Made by a program: the position numbers and the translations under genes | Shown: positions 34,112-46,747 of the stretch, piece by piece | Layout: each line of letters starts with the position of its first letter | Numbering within the stretch: position 1 is the first letter of the stretch | Notes under the pieces: generated by a model | The model's input: only the letters and a program-made list of their open reading frames with translations | The model's database searches: none | Told to the model about the DNA's origin: nothing | DNA from: Blattamonas nauphoetae | Taxonomy: Eukaryota > Preaxostyla > Oxymonadida | Assembly (NCBI GenBank): GCA_033064195.1 | Contig: JARBJD010000015.1 | Coordinates: 124,001-188,000, forward strand | Direction: 5' to 3' | DNA: 64,000 nucleotides

Positions 34112-35558
34112 CTATTCCATAAAATCATTCGACACCTCTCCTCCCTGCAGTGTTGGCTTGGTTGTGAAAGTGAGAGATTTGATTGCGACAGAAACATACG
34201 GATGAAGAGGAGTGATCGCAAATCGGAACGGCAGCGAGAGATTTTCGTAAAACTTGAAATATGGTTTTCCGTCATCCTTCAAAATTGCGAATGTGCATTG
34301 TCCTCCGATTCGACAATCTGCTTCAAGCACGATCTGGTTGGTATATAGATAAGGGGGTGCTCTGCACGCTTGAACAGGGTCCAGTGGTGAGAACTTCATT
34401 TCCCAACACACTTTGCTTATTTTTTCGTCACAGAAAGCACTCTGTGTTGCTGTGTCGATGAAATGGGCTGGGACGGCCCCACAAACATATCCATATTGTG
34501 AATATGTCATTGTGAATGACAGCTGGGCGACGTCGGATGAGATGAGTGGAGAAAAGAGGGTTTTGGGGATGAAGTTGGTCTTTTCGTTTTCTGGTCTTTC
34601 CCGAAGTGTGAATGTGTTGCCTGTTTTGATGATGAAATCCTCATCGAAGAGTTCAACAGCATCTGCCCCCGTTTTGGACCATCGCTGGAATCGAGATTCA
34701 CGAAGCAGGTCAGATCTCCGTTTTTCACCCAAGCTGCTCAGACGGGAATCATGCATCATCAGTCGGCTGTTTATCATTCCGAACTGTTCGGCTATCTGCG
34801 TAGCCATGTTGCACATCGATGTGCGAAGTTCGTCAAATTTATCGTTCACGTCACGTATTGGCTTTGAATTTGTCGTTTCGATTTGAGGAATCGAGAGGGG
34901 AGGATGCTCTGTTTTCGGAACTACACGTGAATCGATATAAATCTGAATCAGTGAGAATAAATTGGAAGCAATGCTCTGAAAGATAATTGAAAGGGATGAT
35001 GATCCGAACGAAAAACAAACTCTCAATCCAACTGAGCTGTGAGATGAGACAATGTCAGACAGGATGGACACAAGACCACATGACTCTGCAATCGCACAAC
35101 GTGTTGGAAGTTCATCCAGATCTGACGGAAAGAGAAAACGAGAGATGAGAAGTGAGATGAATGACAAAACACTCAAGAACACTCATCGAGGAAGAAAACA
35201 TCGACACGATGATACAACAGAAAAGGGAGAAGGGATGCTCATGAAAATCAAACCTGATTCCAAAAATGTCCGAATCTGAGAAAGAAGAGGCAAAGTCTCT
35301 TTTTCTGAACAATCCCGAAGCGATGAACAATATCCCCGAATCACTTCATCCTGCATCCACACATAGAATAGATGAAGGAAATGAGGAATCAAGGATATTC
35401 AGGAACAATAAAGAGGAAGAAAGAGAAAAACAACAACAATGAGAGTGGACGTGAAGTCACACAATATCAGACAATGATGGATCAGAAGAAGACAGAGGAA
35501 CACACGGGAGATGTGTGAGAGCGGATTCAACAGGTTGTGTGCACAAGCGAGCGAACAT
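34112..35558 (-). CDS. SPRY-like protein, tandem copy C
   Basis: Four exons on the minus strand (35558-35463, 35350-35254, 35121-35021, 34975-34112), introns 112, 132 and 45 nt; 385 residues. Domain order as in copies A and B. Copy-specific features are an insert in the C-terminal domain (KVCWEMKFSPLDPVQACRAP) and a different end (GGEVSNDFME). Its upstream neighbour is ARM4 on the other strand, 173 bp away. The 369-bp gap between it and copy B (33743-34111) holds only the conserved 3' block at 34014-34064 and unassigned sequence. Confidence 0.7.
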
Positions 35559-35731
35559 GCAATTGATCCCTCTCCCACAACTTGCTATCTGATCTCGCTC
35601 AACTCATGAATTGTATCAATTTTTGGTGGTTGCTTTTTTCTTCCTTTTGAATTGACATTTCGTCTCAACCTCACTGTTTCATTTTTCTGAAACAGACCCA
35701 TAACGAGTGATTCGTCATTCAATCTGACAGA
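35559..35731. promoter_or_regulatory. Divergent start region between SPRY-like C and ARM4
   Basis: 173 bp between two outward-facing ATGs. The ARM4 side contains a ~30-bp sequence (GACCCATAACGAGTGATTCG) that also occurs, with small changes, before ARM2 (11629-11650) and ARM3 (16586-16607), so it is a shared upstream element of the family. Confidence 0.5.
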
Positions 35732-36799
35732 ATGACTTCTTTAGACACGACTATAAACTCCTCCACAGATTCTCCTTGCCCTGGTATCTCTTCACACTGC
35801 TTTTCATGTTTTCTAGATTGTCATGCTTTCCTGTATTGGAACGAAAGCCGTCATCTTTCTGATGACGAAAAGGTCGTTGTCCTTCGGTCTCTCGTTGCCA
35901 CAGTGAAGTTACAGACTACGCTTGATATCCATCTGGAAGTGAAAGCCGTGAAATTTCTCAAATCTGTGATTCCATTCGATCAATCTTCAGCAGACGCCCT
36001 TCTCACCAGCTTTGCATCAATTTCTGATGAATTTTCGACAGACTTCGTACAATCCATTGTGGTGCTCATTTCATCACCCTGTCAGGTCATCACCTCAGCT
36101 TCAATGAAGTGGCTCACTTATTTGCTCTCAGGGTGTTCCACTGAAACACTCCTTTCTTTTGTCAAAGCTGCTCTGTTTCCTCAACTCATCACCGCTCTCA
36201 ATCCACCATCTCTTTCATTTGTTGATTCAGCAAATATTCTCTCTGATCTCGTGTCAACCATCACTTTTTCTTTTCGGCTCTCGTATCCGCATGCTCTGAC
36301 TGAACTAACAATTAAAGATCACAATGAACAACAAGTTGTTCATGAGACGGTTCTGAAGCAAGTTCTCGCGCCCGCGGAGAAGTACATCTGCCATTTGTGC
36401 GTGAATCGCTGTTCGATCGTCGATATCGACTTGGCGATTGGATTCATGATTCATCTTGCTCGCATCCTCCGAATCTCTCCTTATTATCAACCGACAGTGG
36501 ATTTTGTTCTTCATCTGCCAGTATGTCTCACAATCCCAAGTTGTCTCACATTATTCGATTTTGATGGCGCAATCAGCAATTTTCTGTTTGATATGAAACA
36601 TACCCAGCGAGACTGGAACAACGCAAGCGGAGAAGTGCGACAGAAGTGGAAGACAGTCCTTCGAATGTTGAGAATGGAGGCCATCGAAGATGTGATTGAA
36701 GAAAAGCTGCAAAACGACGATAACTCACTCGAAGGAAACAGGATTGTTGCCAGATCCATCGAATGGAACAACCTGCGAGGCATGAACCTTCGGAAATAG
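35732..36799 (+). CDS. Helical-repeat (ARM-like) protein 4
   Basis: Two exons, 35732-35783 and 35817-36799, with a 33-nt phase-1 intron at the same place as in ARM1-3; 344 residues. The core motifs are kept (SLVATVKLQTTLDIHLEVKA, NEQQVVHETVLKQVLAPAEK, VLRMLRMEAIEDVIEEKLQN). It differs from ARM1-3 at about half of the positions, yet exon structure and upstream element are shared, which marks one expanding family in two places 18 kb apart. Function unknown; probably a cytosolic scaffold. Confidence 0.8.
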   Translation: MTSLDTTINSSTDSPCPGISSHCFSCFLDCHAFLYWNESRHLSDDEKVVVLRSLVATVKLQTTLDIHLEVKAVKFLKSVIPFDQSSADALLTSFASISDEFSTDFVQSIVVLISSPCQVITSASMKWLTYLLSGCSTETLLSFVKAALFPQLITALNPPSLSFVDSANILSDLVSTITFSFRLSYPHALTELTIKDHNEQQVVHETVLKQVLAPAEKYICHLCVNRCSIVDIDLAIGFMIHLARILRISPYYQPTVDFVLHLPVCLTIPSCLTLFDFDGAISNFLFDMKHTQRDWNNASGEVRQKWKTVLRMLRMEAIEDVIEEKLQNDDNSLEGNRIVARSIEWNNLRGMNLRK

Positions 36800-36947
36800 G
36801 ATTGGAAACAGACAAAGAAGAACCGCTTCACACCACTTTCCACGCGGAGTGACTCAAAGCAACAGCAACAGCAGCTGACAATGATGTGAACACACATCAT
36901 CTCCTTTCATTCGACACAGAAATGCTCGTGATCGTCCCATCACATCG

Positions 36948-38047
36948 ATGACCTCTACTCGCTTCTCTCCAAATAGGGAAGAGATGACAATAAGAATAGT
37001 CTCATCAAATGGTATCAGTTCTTTCATCATTTCCATTTCATTGATCCAGAATACTCTCCATTTCTGAAGTGGAAACAAAACGAAGTAATCACAGTGGATT
37101 CAGTGTTACCTCTCTTCGAATCTCTCGTTTCAATGATCAGAGACGGCTACAAATTAGATGAAGAACTTGTCAGGAAATCTTCAAAGTTCATTTCGACGAT
37201 ATATCAGCATCTCGAAATCGATGACTTTCTCGAAGTTGTGTTGAACAGCGTTGGACAAGACTCCTCAAACTCCACCACAATGTTTGTGGATTCGATCACT
37301 ATTCTGTTATCGTGCTGCCATTCATCGATTGTTGAGGATACGCTGACATTACTCCACGAATGTCTCAGAGGCGGTTCATCAGACAACGTCCTGCCCCTCA
37401 TTACCTCTAACCTCATTCCCAGAATCCTGTTGACACAACGTCTACGTGATCTCACGCTGATCGACGATTATAAAACCCTGTACCGAATTATCAGCATTTT
37501 TCAAAATGGAATCTGGCTCTCCTCTGTTGACGTTAGGAAGGTAGATTCACAAGCCAATTCCAACAGTGACCCTCACCCGATCCGAAATATGGTCTTACAC
37601 AAAGTGTTGATTCCAATGGAGCCATCTCTCGTCCAAATCAGTCGCAATCCTCGCCTTATGTCGTGGAACTTTGAATCCAGATTAGCATTGCTGTTGCTTT
37701 CACATATATTTGATGCAAGTGCCTTCCACCAACCAACACTGCGTTTTGTGTGTTCTTCTCACATCCCAATGGTCTTTCATTCGCTTCTCTCAAAAGTGGA
37801 AGATGAAGACACGCATCAAGTCATCGTCAGGTCGATCTCCCGCAGGATCAGAAAATGGAGAACATCCGGTGCCGAATCAGAGCGTAGAGGGGGGATATTA
37901 TTGGAGAGACTGGAACAAGAAGGGTTTCATGAAAGACTTGAACAAACTCTGTTTCGTGAGAAATCATCCATCAATGAGGTGGAAGCGTGGCTCCACTCAT
38001 TACAAATCTTGGGAAAATCGGGAATGAACTCTCCTCGGACTCCATAA
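36948..38047 (+). CDS. Helical-repeat (ARM-like) protein 5
   Basis: Two exons, 36948-37011 and 37050-38047, with a 38-nt phase-1 intron; 353 residues. A distant member: the intron position and the helical pattern are kept (FLEVVLNSVGQDSSNSTTMF, LPLITSNLIPRILLTQRLRD), and the end motif appears as GILLERLEQEGFHERLEQ. The ATG at 36948 is preferred over 36984 because it gives the MTS start common in the family; both are in frame. The C-terminus has an extra 25 residues. Confidence 0.72.
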
Positions 38048-38278
38048 ATCGTTTCTGAGCACTCAACTGCAATTCTCGCTTTCCACCTCTGATTTCATCC
38101 TCAACTGCTCCAAAAAAAGTGAATCTCGATCGAACAAGCCATCATTCTTCATTTTCTGCGCGGACAGGTGTGTTACTCGCTCCATCTTCATTCATCTTTT
38201 CATCCTCGTTTCCTTCTTCTTTGTCATCGATTTAGGATTTCTGTGTCCTCATGCACTTCTCTGAGTACTCCATTATTT

Positions 38279-40772
38279 ATGCTGAATCATGAAAGATCTT
38301 GGAATCAAGTCTTTTTTTCTTCGTCGCTTTTCTAACTATCTCTCATTCAGTCGAACATCTCCTCACTTCTCGAAGTATTACAATGTGAAGATGAAGATAT
38401 AATTGTTGACACACTTCAGACATTGCACAAAGTGGCCTCTGGTGTGTTCTTTTGTTATCTACATCGATTTCTTCACAATTGTTTTGAATGTGTCTCAGAA
38501 AGTGTGTCGGATGACAGTTTTGATGATTGGTGTCCATTTCTGTCTCCGCTGTGTTGTGGAACGCACTCATATGGTCATCTGGTCTCTCCTTTTCTCTTTT
38601 GTTCATTCTCACTTTCAGGCAGAAATGATGACTTTGATTGACATTCTTTGTTTGTAGTATCTTCTTTGTGATGATGGACGTCTTTCTTCCTTTCTTTCAG
38701 ATTCGAAATCGCCCTCGTTCGTTCGCTCCTCGCTTTCCTCTGAAATCGCTTCTTTCATCCTCACCCAATTTGGAGATTGGCAGAACGGTCCTACACTGAA
38801 ATCAGTGTGTTGATTTCATGCATCATTTTATTATTTTCTCAGTGTTGTTCTTGCATGGAATCACTCTTCTTCAAACCTGAAATCGTCAACTCACTTTTTC
38901 AGCAAGAGGAGGACCTCATCATTTCCACATTCGACAAAATTGGAAAATCATCGCCTCCATCTGCAGTTGTCACCACTTTGGCTCGGATTTCTCTCTTCCC
39001 TCATCTCAGAATCGCCTTCCTCTCTCTTTCTGCTCTTTACAGTATCGTCAAACAAGATCAAACTGCTCCCGCTCTTCTTCCGTCACCCATCTTCCCAATG
39101 TCTTCCCCTCTCCAACAATATTCTGGTCTCTCATTCATGGCTGCTCTGACAAAGAAACTCCGAATCGTTTTCTCCGATTTCGCAGCCAATTTCCCAACTG
39201 ATCCTTCGCACATCCCAACATTCGTCCAGCTCACGAAAGATGATCCATTGATCGTCGTCCGTTCGCTTTCCTTCTGTTCGAAGACGATCGACCTCACACT
39301 TCGACTGATCCAGAAAAGTCAACAAACTCAAGTGTGTTTTGCCTTCTTTCCTCATTTCTTGTCAATTTCGGTTGCTTCTCAGATCATCCAAGATGTGATA
39401 CTCTTTATTAAAGATGCTCTCACAACAATTCTCACGAACATTCTGTCACTCCGACTTCCGGTTCTTAAGTCTTGCAACAAGGAATAAAGGGTGCGATCAG
39501 ACAACACATTTATTCAACTCCATTTCAGTTTTTCACTATTCAATAAAACTGCAGTTCTAAACTTCTCTAGTTGAATCAATGATTTGGTGATCGTTGTTCA
39601 GCTATCGTTGGTGAGAACAGCTCCTAGCGAACCCATAATTCACTCCGATCATCACAACATTCAGACCTCACAACAGCTTTCACTTCAAATAATGTCCCTT
39701 GTTTCTCCTATCTCATTTTTGTAACTTGTTTTCCTTCAACATTAATTTCAATTCGCAAAACACCGACGATCTAACCTTACATCAATTTGGCAAGACCCAA
39801 GAACCGGAAGCAGGAGTGACAGTTTCATCCATCGACGCTCTCATCACTTCTCTTCCCTCCGACTCTCCTTCAACCACTCCATCGTTTTCAGAAGGCGAAA
39901 CACAAACAAAGGATTCTCTCAAACAACTTCGAAACAAATGTGAAGAGTTTATTAACAAGTTGTGGGGTGTCGTCATGATCATGACATCCACAGTCTCCGA
40001 ACCCCACAAATCATCCTTCCAAACAATCATCCTCGACGATCCATCCTTCCCTGACCTCATTCTTGACTCTCTCAAGCTCACTCACAAAGACATCAGAGAG
40101 AATATACTTCTCACACTCACCGACCTCATCGTGATCTCTCCGTTGATGCGAGAGCAATTCATGAAAGCCAATCTTGTTGGTCGGATGTTTGAAACCGTCG
40201 ATTTTGTTTCTCTTCCTCTCTCGGAGAGCTATGTGCTTTTTCAACTCACGAAATTCATTCTCCCAATGTGTGATCCGGTTGGAGGGGATGAAGAAGCACG
40301 ATTCAAGCAATACGCTCTCATTCGTGTTTCTGTGTTCGAGCCAGCCAAACACTTCATCACATTCATCTTCAACAATTCACACAAGTTCATTTTGGATGAA
40401 GGAGACAAAGTGGACTTCTGTGAGATCCTCGCCGTCCTCACCAAACACATCAACAGCATGGAACTTCGGTCTGACGAACACACTGCTGACTTTGTGTCCG
40501 AACTTGTGAAATGGGACTTGCACACGATGGTCGAGAAGGATGTTGATTATTCGCTTGAGATTTTGTATGATCGCTTGTTGAACAGAACTCGTGAATGGAG
40601 ACGGAACCAACCAGAACGACAGAAGAGACGAGAAATGTTGTTGAGAGAAGAAGGGTGGGACGATGCGTTTGAACTGCGAGTGGTGGGGATCGAAGTGGAC
40701 ACTGATCAGTTCGTCATAGATTTAGCGAACCGATTGAGGAACCAGCTGGCATTCAATGCGGATGAGCTCTGA
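38279..40772 (+). CDS. Long helical-repeat (ARM-like) protein 6
   Basis: Eight proposed exons: 38279-38308, 38351-38441, 38499-38581, 38619-38649, 38701-38804, 38843-39331, 39383-39460 and 39795-40772; 627 residues. The first seven carry Leu-rich helices (SSLLEVLQCEDEDIIVDTLQ, IASFILTQFGDWQNGPTLKS). The last exon carries SFQTIILDDPSFPDLILDSL and the family end motif RREMLLREEGWDDAFELRVV. The seventh intron would be 334 nt, far longer than the others. The alternative is two genes, with a stop at 39487 and a new start after 39690, but the second part then has no good ATG, so I prefer one gene. Confidence 0.6.
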
Positions 40773-41007
40773 TTAAGAGTGGTCGTCTGTCGAGCCAACA
40801 TCCATCGTGCTTCCAGTTGTGTCAAGCTGCATCTCGTCTGACCGAACACTCCTCCCCTCATACTGACTAAATTTTGTTTTTATTGTGTGTTTACATGTGA
40901 ATTTCATCTCATATTCAGAGAAAATCTGTGTTTTTGACTGTTTTGACTTCCCAAGGTTATAGATTTGGTCTGATCGTTTTCTGACTCTCCTCTAGAGCCG
41001 GAAAATT

Positions 41008-41838
41008 ATGTTCTCAACATCCTTTCTCGCGCAATCTTTGTCTCTTGATCCAGCCACGACTGTAGATGTTTTGAACTCTGTAAGCTCAGCGCTCTCGACA
41101 GCAATGAACTCTCGTAGAGATGAAACGCACAGCAAAGATATTCCAACCTCTCTCACCACACTCCCTCCTCTTCTCTCCACAAACCCTGCTCACTTCATCA
41201 CGAACAACGCATCAATCACTCGAACAAGCGTCGACACCAATCATTTCAGAGTTGCTCGTTCAACATCTATTCTCCTTGAAACACCATTCACAAATGGAAC
41301 TATCTCTACCACAATCACTTGTCTTTCCCTTCCCCCATCGATTTGTATGTATTCTTCTCTTTTATCCGCTTCAGTCGGCATCGGTCTGATCGACTCCACC
41401 TCTCCACTTCCTGAAAGAGGAAAATGTCTTGGATTTGAAGTCAAGAGTGTGTTTATATCTTTATGACACTTTAAGATTCACTTTTTCTGGAATCGTCGAC
41501 TGGACGTCTCTGGTTCAACACTCCAGCCACGGAAGACGAATCTCGAACAGAATCTTGCCATACTTCGTTAAACGAAGGAGATTGTGTTCGGATGGAGGTG
41601 GACATGGAATCAAGTCCTCGTACAATCCAATTCTTTGTGAATGGCGAAACTGGACGATACTTCGTTTCTGGCCTTCCCCCATCTGTCAGAATCGGAGTTT
41701 GGTGATATCTTTTTGTATTTATTCTCTTTCCAGGTGTCTGCATGCATTCCTGGAACATCTTTTCGAATCGATAGAATCAATCATCTGAAACACGCCACTC
41801 CACTCAAGCCCGCGATGCGTGAACTCAAATGGCAGTGA
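41008..41838 (+). CDS. SPRY-domain protein B
   Basis: Four exons (41008-41344, 41375-41446, 41476-41696, 41734-41838), introns 30, 29 and 37 nt; 244 residues. It shares intron positions and phases with SPRY A at 18298. SPRY signature in order: IFGIGLIDSTSPLPERGKCL, NSLFLESSTGRLWFNTPATE, EGDCVRMEVDMESSPRTIQF, FVNGETGRYFVSGLPPSVRI, GTSFRID. An apparent stop at 41464-41466 lies inside the second intron and is removed by splicing. Ends 249 bp before the surface-protein gene POMP3, in the same direction. Confidence 0.75.
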
Positions 41839-42052
41839 AGCCACCTTCTCCCCACAACCTGTGTTTCCCAGTTCTTTCAAGATTTTCACACACCTTCGCT
41901 CCAGTGAGACGGACATTCAGCCATCACTCTCTTTATTCGTGACCGAATTCCGGAATTTTCCAGAATTGTGAACACTATTCAAGGGCATCATGCTTTTCTG
42001 GCCAGAGAGATGTTGATTGATCACATGCCACCAGTCACACTCCTCGAATAAT

Positions 42053-42087
42053 GGGTTCAGGATCTCATATCATTTCCTCTTCTTTGA
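42053..42087 (+). promoter_or_regulatory. Conserved 35-nt leader before POMP3 (also POMP4)
   Basis: The 35 bases before the POMP3 ATG match the 35 bases before the POMP4 ATG (50906-50940) at 30 positions, ending in the pyrimidine-rich TCATTTCCTCTTCTTT just ahead of the start codon. POMP1 and POMP2 have a similar pyrimidine-rich leader. It may include the transcription start or a leader element. Confidence 0.5.
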
Positions 42088-45000
42088 ATGTTAAAATTAT
42101 TTTGGCTCATTCTATTGACAGTTGCATCACATGAAGCAACTTCTCTGTCTGACATTTTGGATAATCATCTTGGTCGTGGGAACCGAAACAAAGAACAAAA
42201 CTCCAATGTCTTCCATCTCTCTGCGGGTGTCTTCGAACTCATCGATTACTCGGTGATATCCACGACACTGAAAATGGAGGGATCAACATCCACAATCTCT
42301 CATCCCAACCCTGAGAGACAAGCAGTGATGGACGAACTTGAAAACCATCATTCGCAACATCTCTACCATGTTGCCAAAGGTCACATGGACACGTCCCATT
42401 CACTGTTCCTGTTTGATAACTCGACAGTGTCAATGAACAAGCTGATATTTGATTGTGGAAGTGATGGGATGGCTTTGGCAAAAGTGTCATCGTCCTCAGT
42501 GGTTGTGTCAAGGAGCAAGATTGTATCGAACTCGAAACAGACAGCATTTGTGGTGGGAACCGGACTGGATGGGTTTGGGAGTTCGATCAGTGTTATTGAT
42601 TGTTCTCACATCTCATCCTCTTCGATGGTTCTTCTTCCGCTGGTTCGGACATCCACGTGTCTCCCAACACACCCCCACGATTCATCATCAACAAACACAC
42701 CCTCCACGGACAACTCGTCTCCATTCTTGTCTGTGACTGGAGCTGGACTAGTTTTGTCGAATGTGTCGCTTATTTTGGGAACAGGCCCTCTGCTGGACTT
42801 TGGATTGCTCTCTCACGATTCGACAGGATCGGATGAGATTGGTTTGGGGGAGATCTCGACATTGCTTGTTGGGAGTGTTCTTCGAAATGTGACGTCGCGT
42901 GGATGCTCTCGAACTGGACTTGTTGTTGCTGATGGCCTTTGTCAAAAGTTGGTTGGGACGTCAGTGACGTTAAGCACATCGCATCTGTGTGGAACAGGGT
43001 GTCTTGACATCAACGCTTTTGGGAGTTTTGGTTGTGTGAACTCGTCATTCTCGCACTGTTCATCGAAAGCCGACTCTTCCAAGCTGTTCACTCACCAACA
43101 CTTCAAACCGGACGAGCGCTACCACTATCACGATGAAACCAACCAAATCACCCTCACCTTCCACCTGTGCTCATTCACCAACATGAAATACAGCGATTCC
43201 GGTGCGTGTGTGTATGTGAAAGCTCCTCATGACGTGACGATGACTGAGTGTTCCTTCAGAAACGTCAAAGGCAGGACTCATGGAGCACTATTGATCTCCG
43301 GCAGAACAAAATTAGATGGAAGCACGACCATCTCGCTCTGCTCATTTCTGAATAGCACCGCGAATGCTTATGGTTCTGCACTGTATTCTGCATTTCCCTC
43401 TCTCCTCTCCATCGACAAGTGCTTCTACATGAACATGACAATCGCACAATCAGACAGGGGTGGTGGAGCTCTGAATGTTGACTCAGTTGACACAGCCTCG
43501 ATCAGCGAGTGTGTGTTCATGGTCTGTGCCGCTGGCCAGACAAGTGGTGGTGGAGGCGCTGTTTTCGTCCGGTATTCCACGCTTTCAATGACGTCAGTGC
43601 AGTTCAGAGGCAACTCTGCAGAACGTGGAAGTGATGTCAACCTCTTAAACTGTGGGTCTGTGGATGAGGTGGAGAAGCGTGTTTCGGACTGTCACACCGA
43701 CAACGACACCACAAGTCTGTATTTCTATCCGGGCGGAACCGAAACAGGGATAATCAAACAATTTGGGACCGCGACGACAATCACTCATCTCCGGCTCACA
43801 ATGTCAGACACAATGTTTATTAAAAAAATTACAGTTAAAACGTCACACAAAGTGAAAGGGACGATGCTGCTGCTGCTCGATAACACGAAACCAGAAGATC
43901 AAAATTCGGATGATCTTCCGCCTGCCACATGTCGGGTTGTCGTTGTCAACTTCCTCGATGCCTCCGACACTGAAACCAGCGAAGTGTTGTCATTCGGAAA
44001 CAGCGAAAGGCTTCAATCCTCGTGCACCTATTCGCTCATCGCTGCGTCAATCTCAAACACTCTTCTCGACATCTCTGCATCAAACCCTCTGTCCATCTCC
44101 ACAGATGATCCACCTCGTGTTCGGAAGCTCCTTTGCCAACCAGGAACGATTGGCGAAATGGTGATCTCGCTGAAAGGACGACTGTTGCCAGTGGGTGAGT
44201 ACACTATCAACTTCGAAGGGAGTTCCAACCTCTCTCTGAATGTCTCGTTCCCCACAAATCAAACCGGATTGCCAAATCAAGAGTCGTCGTCAGTGTCGGT
44301 TGGACAAGGCGGAACAGACACTCGATTCGCATTCGGAAAGACGTACAAAGTGGACAAGATCACATTCGAAAGCCAGCCAGTGCTGTTGGAGTCAGATGGA
44401 TTCTCCTTTGTCATTCCTTCCTTCGAAACACCATTTGTGATTGAAGTGAACAAGGCGGAGGGAGGAGATGGAAAGTGCCGAGGAGATGACAACAGTTGTG
44501 GATCGTTGTCAGCTGCATTTGAAGCAGCGACGAAGTGGAGAATGAAACCAACGACGCTGAAACTTGTCACATCCGATTCGTTGAGCAAGACAGTTTCGAT
44601 TTCGGACAAGAATGAGGTGATTGTGAGGAAGGGAGGTGTTGTCCGTGCATCGCTGATTGTTCCTTCGACATTCTCGTCTCGTCCGCTGGTTTAGCTTTCT
44701 GTGTCGAATGCGTCGCTGGCTCTGACCGACGTGGATGCTCTGATTCGCTTTTCGTCACTCGAACTGAAGCTGGTTTCTGTGTCATCTGGATCGTTCGAGT
44801 TCAGCAATGGAGCGATCTCATTCGATACATCTTCCACTGCGAACTCGGAGATTGTTAACGCAGACAACGATCTGTGTTCGTGGACGACAGGAACGATCGA
44901 GATTGTGAACTCGACAGCTGTGTTCAAATCGTGCAGTCTGACGAAGCTGACGCAAGGAGGGATCTTGCAATGTGGAGGGAATGTGACACTGGAAGAAGTG

Positions 45001-45801
45001 AATTTCCTGTCGAATGGACCATCGAACAAAGAATTCCCATCAGCTCGTCGAAATGTGATGTGCAGTTCAGGTGGGGAGGTGTCAGTTGGAGTTCTGAGAG
45101 GGGATGGTGGAAGTGTTTCGATGCCTGGATCTGGAATCTCTGGTGATGGATGTTGTGTGTCTGGAACGGCGACGACGATCTCGATTGTGTTTCTGGACAC
45201 CTCCGAATCTCGAATCACTCATGACAAGAAAACAGGAAACTTCGAGCTTGAACTGGTTGGAAGTGGATTCCTTCCGTGTGGACTGAAACTGGAGGTGGTC
45301 ACTTCGTTAGAGGATGGGAACTCGGTCGAATCGTTGACGCTGGTTGTTGACACCGACACTGCATCGTTGTTCACTGAAACTCGAATTGAGTTCATCGTGA
45401 CACCAAACGACGTTGCGAATCTTTCGTCGAAATTGGAATGGAACGTGCGTCTTCTGAACGGGGACAGGTCGATTGGAACTTCACATCTTGTTCTGCGTGA
45501 GAAACCGGGAAGCCTGTTGTGGCTGATTCCTGTGATTGTTGTTGTGGTTGTTGTGATTGTTGGAGTGATTGTTGCTCTTCTTCTGATTTGGAGATGTCGC
45601 TCGAGGAAACCAGCCGAAAAGAAAGATGACGAGATCGAAAATGCAGACGACAACACAACGACCGAGATGAAAGAAACTGTTTCTGATCGACCTGAAAATG
45701 AAAGGGAAGTCGAACCAGAAATGAAGTTGTCAGACATGCCTGCTGAGTTGACCGAGGAGAACACGAAAGAATCTTCCGACTTGCCTGAAGGGAAAATTTG
45801 A
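42088..45801 (+). pseudogene. Large beta-helix surface protein POMP3, one in-frame stop
   Basis: 1238 codons from ATG to TGA, with a single in-frame TAG at 44692-44694 where POMP4 reads GTG. Signal peptide (FWLILLTVASHEATS), a Ser/Thr/Cys ectodomain with beta-helix repeat units (residues ~310-530), a region with the motif DGKCRGDDNSCGSLSAAFE near residue 790, a membrane segment near 1145-1170 (LIPVIVVVVVVIVGVIVALL), and an acidic tail rich in Glu. The membrane and tail type differ from POMP1/2, so this is a second subfamily. With the stop respected, translation gives an 868-residue secreted form without anchor. Confidence 0.78.
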
Positions 45802-46747
45802 GAGTGAGAAGAGGAGGAGTGAAGCGTGTTCACGGAATGATGTTGTTGTTTCGTGACATCTGCTTTCTCCCTTCTTCTCCCGATTCACTCATCCTTTTCA
45901 TCATTCTTTACTCGAATTAGCGTTCTCTGATATATTGTTTAAAATTCGTTTGTTGTTTTCCTCTTTGAGGAGGTTTGAATCTTAGAGCCGAGTCTCTCGG
46001 TTCATTACGCATGTTTTCTGTTTTCGCTTCTTTTGTGTGAAACAAACCGGAAAACATCACGCTGAATGAACATATCCCCAAAACAGCAAATGATGACGAA
46101 CAAAAACGAAAACAAGAGCTCGACGGGAGAGGACAATCATGCAGTCTCATTCCAACCACTCCAACAACTCCAGTGACCAAGACCAAACATGCGTGCCCTC
46201 AACGAAGAACCGCACCATCGCCAGGTTATCCTTCATCGCGAGGAACGAACTTGGAGAATGCGGAGAATCCACTTCATCTTTCGGAAGAAGCGGATTCTCA
46301 ACACACTCTTCACATCCAGATGATCCAGTGCCGTTCCAGTTTCTCTCTTTCTCATATTCACTCTCCACTGTCGCTGGGTGGCGTGTTACACGCTTTCTTT
46401 TGTGCTTCACATGTCCCAGCGCTTCTGACTGTGTTTTGACATATCGCTTTCGAGCTGCTGAAATGAAGCCAAGCGCATCCGACGTTCTGATCCACTTTCC
46501 TTCCTGCAGTTCTCTCCCCATCGCCTCATCTCCGTCCAATCGGTGTGTCTCTCTCTTCGAGTTGTTCACTCGCTTCTTCTCTTCTTGAACACAACACATT
46601 CCGACGAAGCGAAGGAAAGTCAGCGTTGGACGGAGAGTTGCCGTGGAAGATCCATTCCTCCTCGTTTTCCGCTTTGGTGATTCTTTCCACTTCGAGGTGA
46701 GGCCAGCCACTCCGTGATTCCCCTCCGCATCCCTTCAGATGATCAGC
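45802..46747. other. 3' flank of POMP3, duplicated after POMP4
   Basis: Convergent space between POMP3 (+) and POMP5 (-). Positions ~45817-46340 reappear with small changes at ~54660-55190 after POMP4. A frame within the repeat (46139-46588; 54985-55359) stays open in both copies but has no known family. The second half (46350-46740) has long open frames on both strands of equal quality and no visible paralogue, so no gene is called. Confidence 0.5.

Noticed and set aside
41447-41475. Frameshift or stop breaking SPRY gene B
   Set aside because: A 29-nt intron at this place restores the domain, and SPRY gene A has an intron at the same position and phase.
44640-44694. Short intron removing the TAG in POMP3 (the sequence TTTAG could be an acceptor)
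   Set aside because: POMP4 codes straight through the same segment, so an intron here would delete conserved residues; a nonsense change is simpler.
46147-46710. 187-codon minus-strand open frame as the C-terminal part of POMP5 or a separate gene
   Set aside because: No membrane segment or repeat, and part of it lies in the duplicated POMP 3' flank where the opposite strand is equally open.
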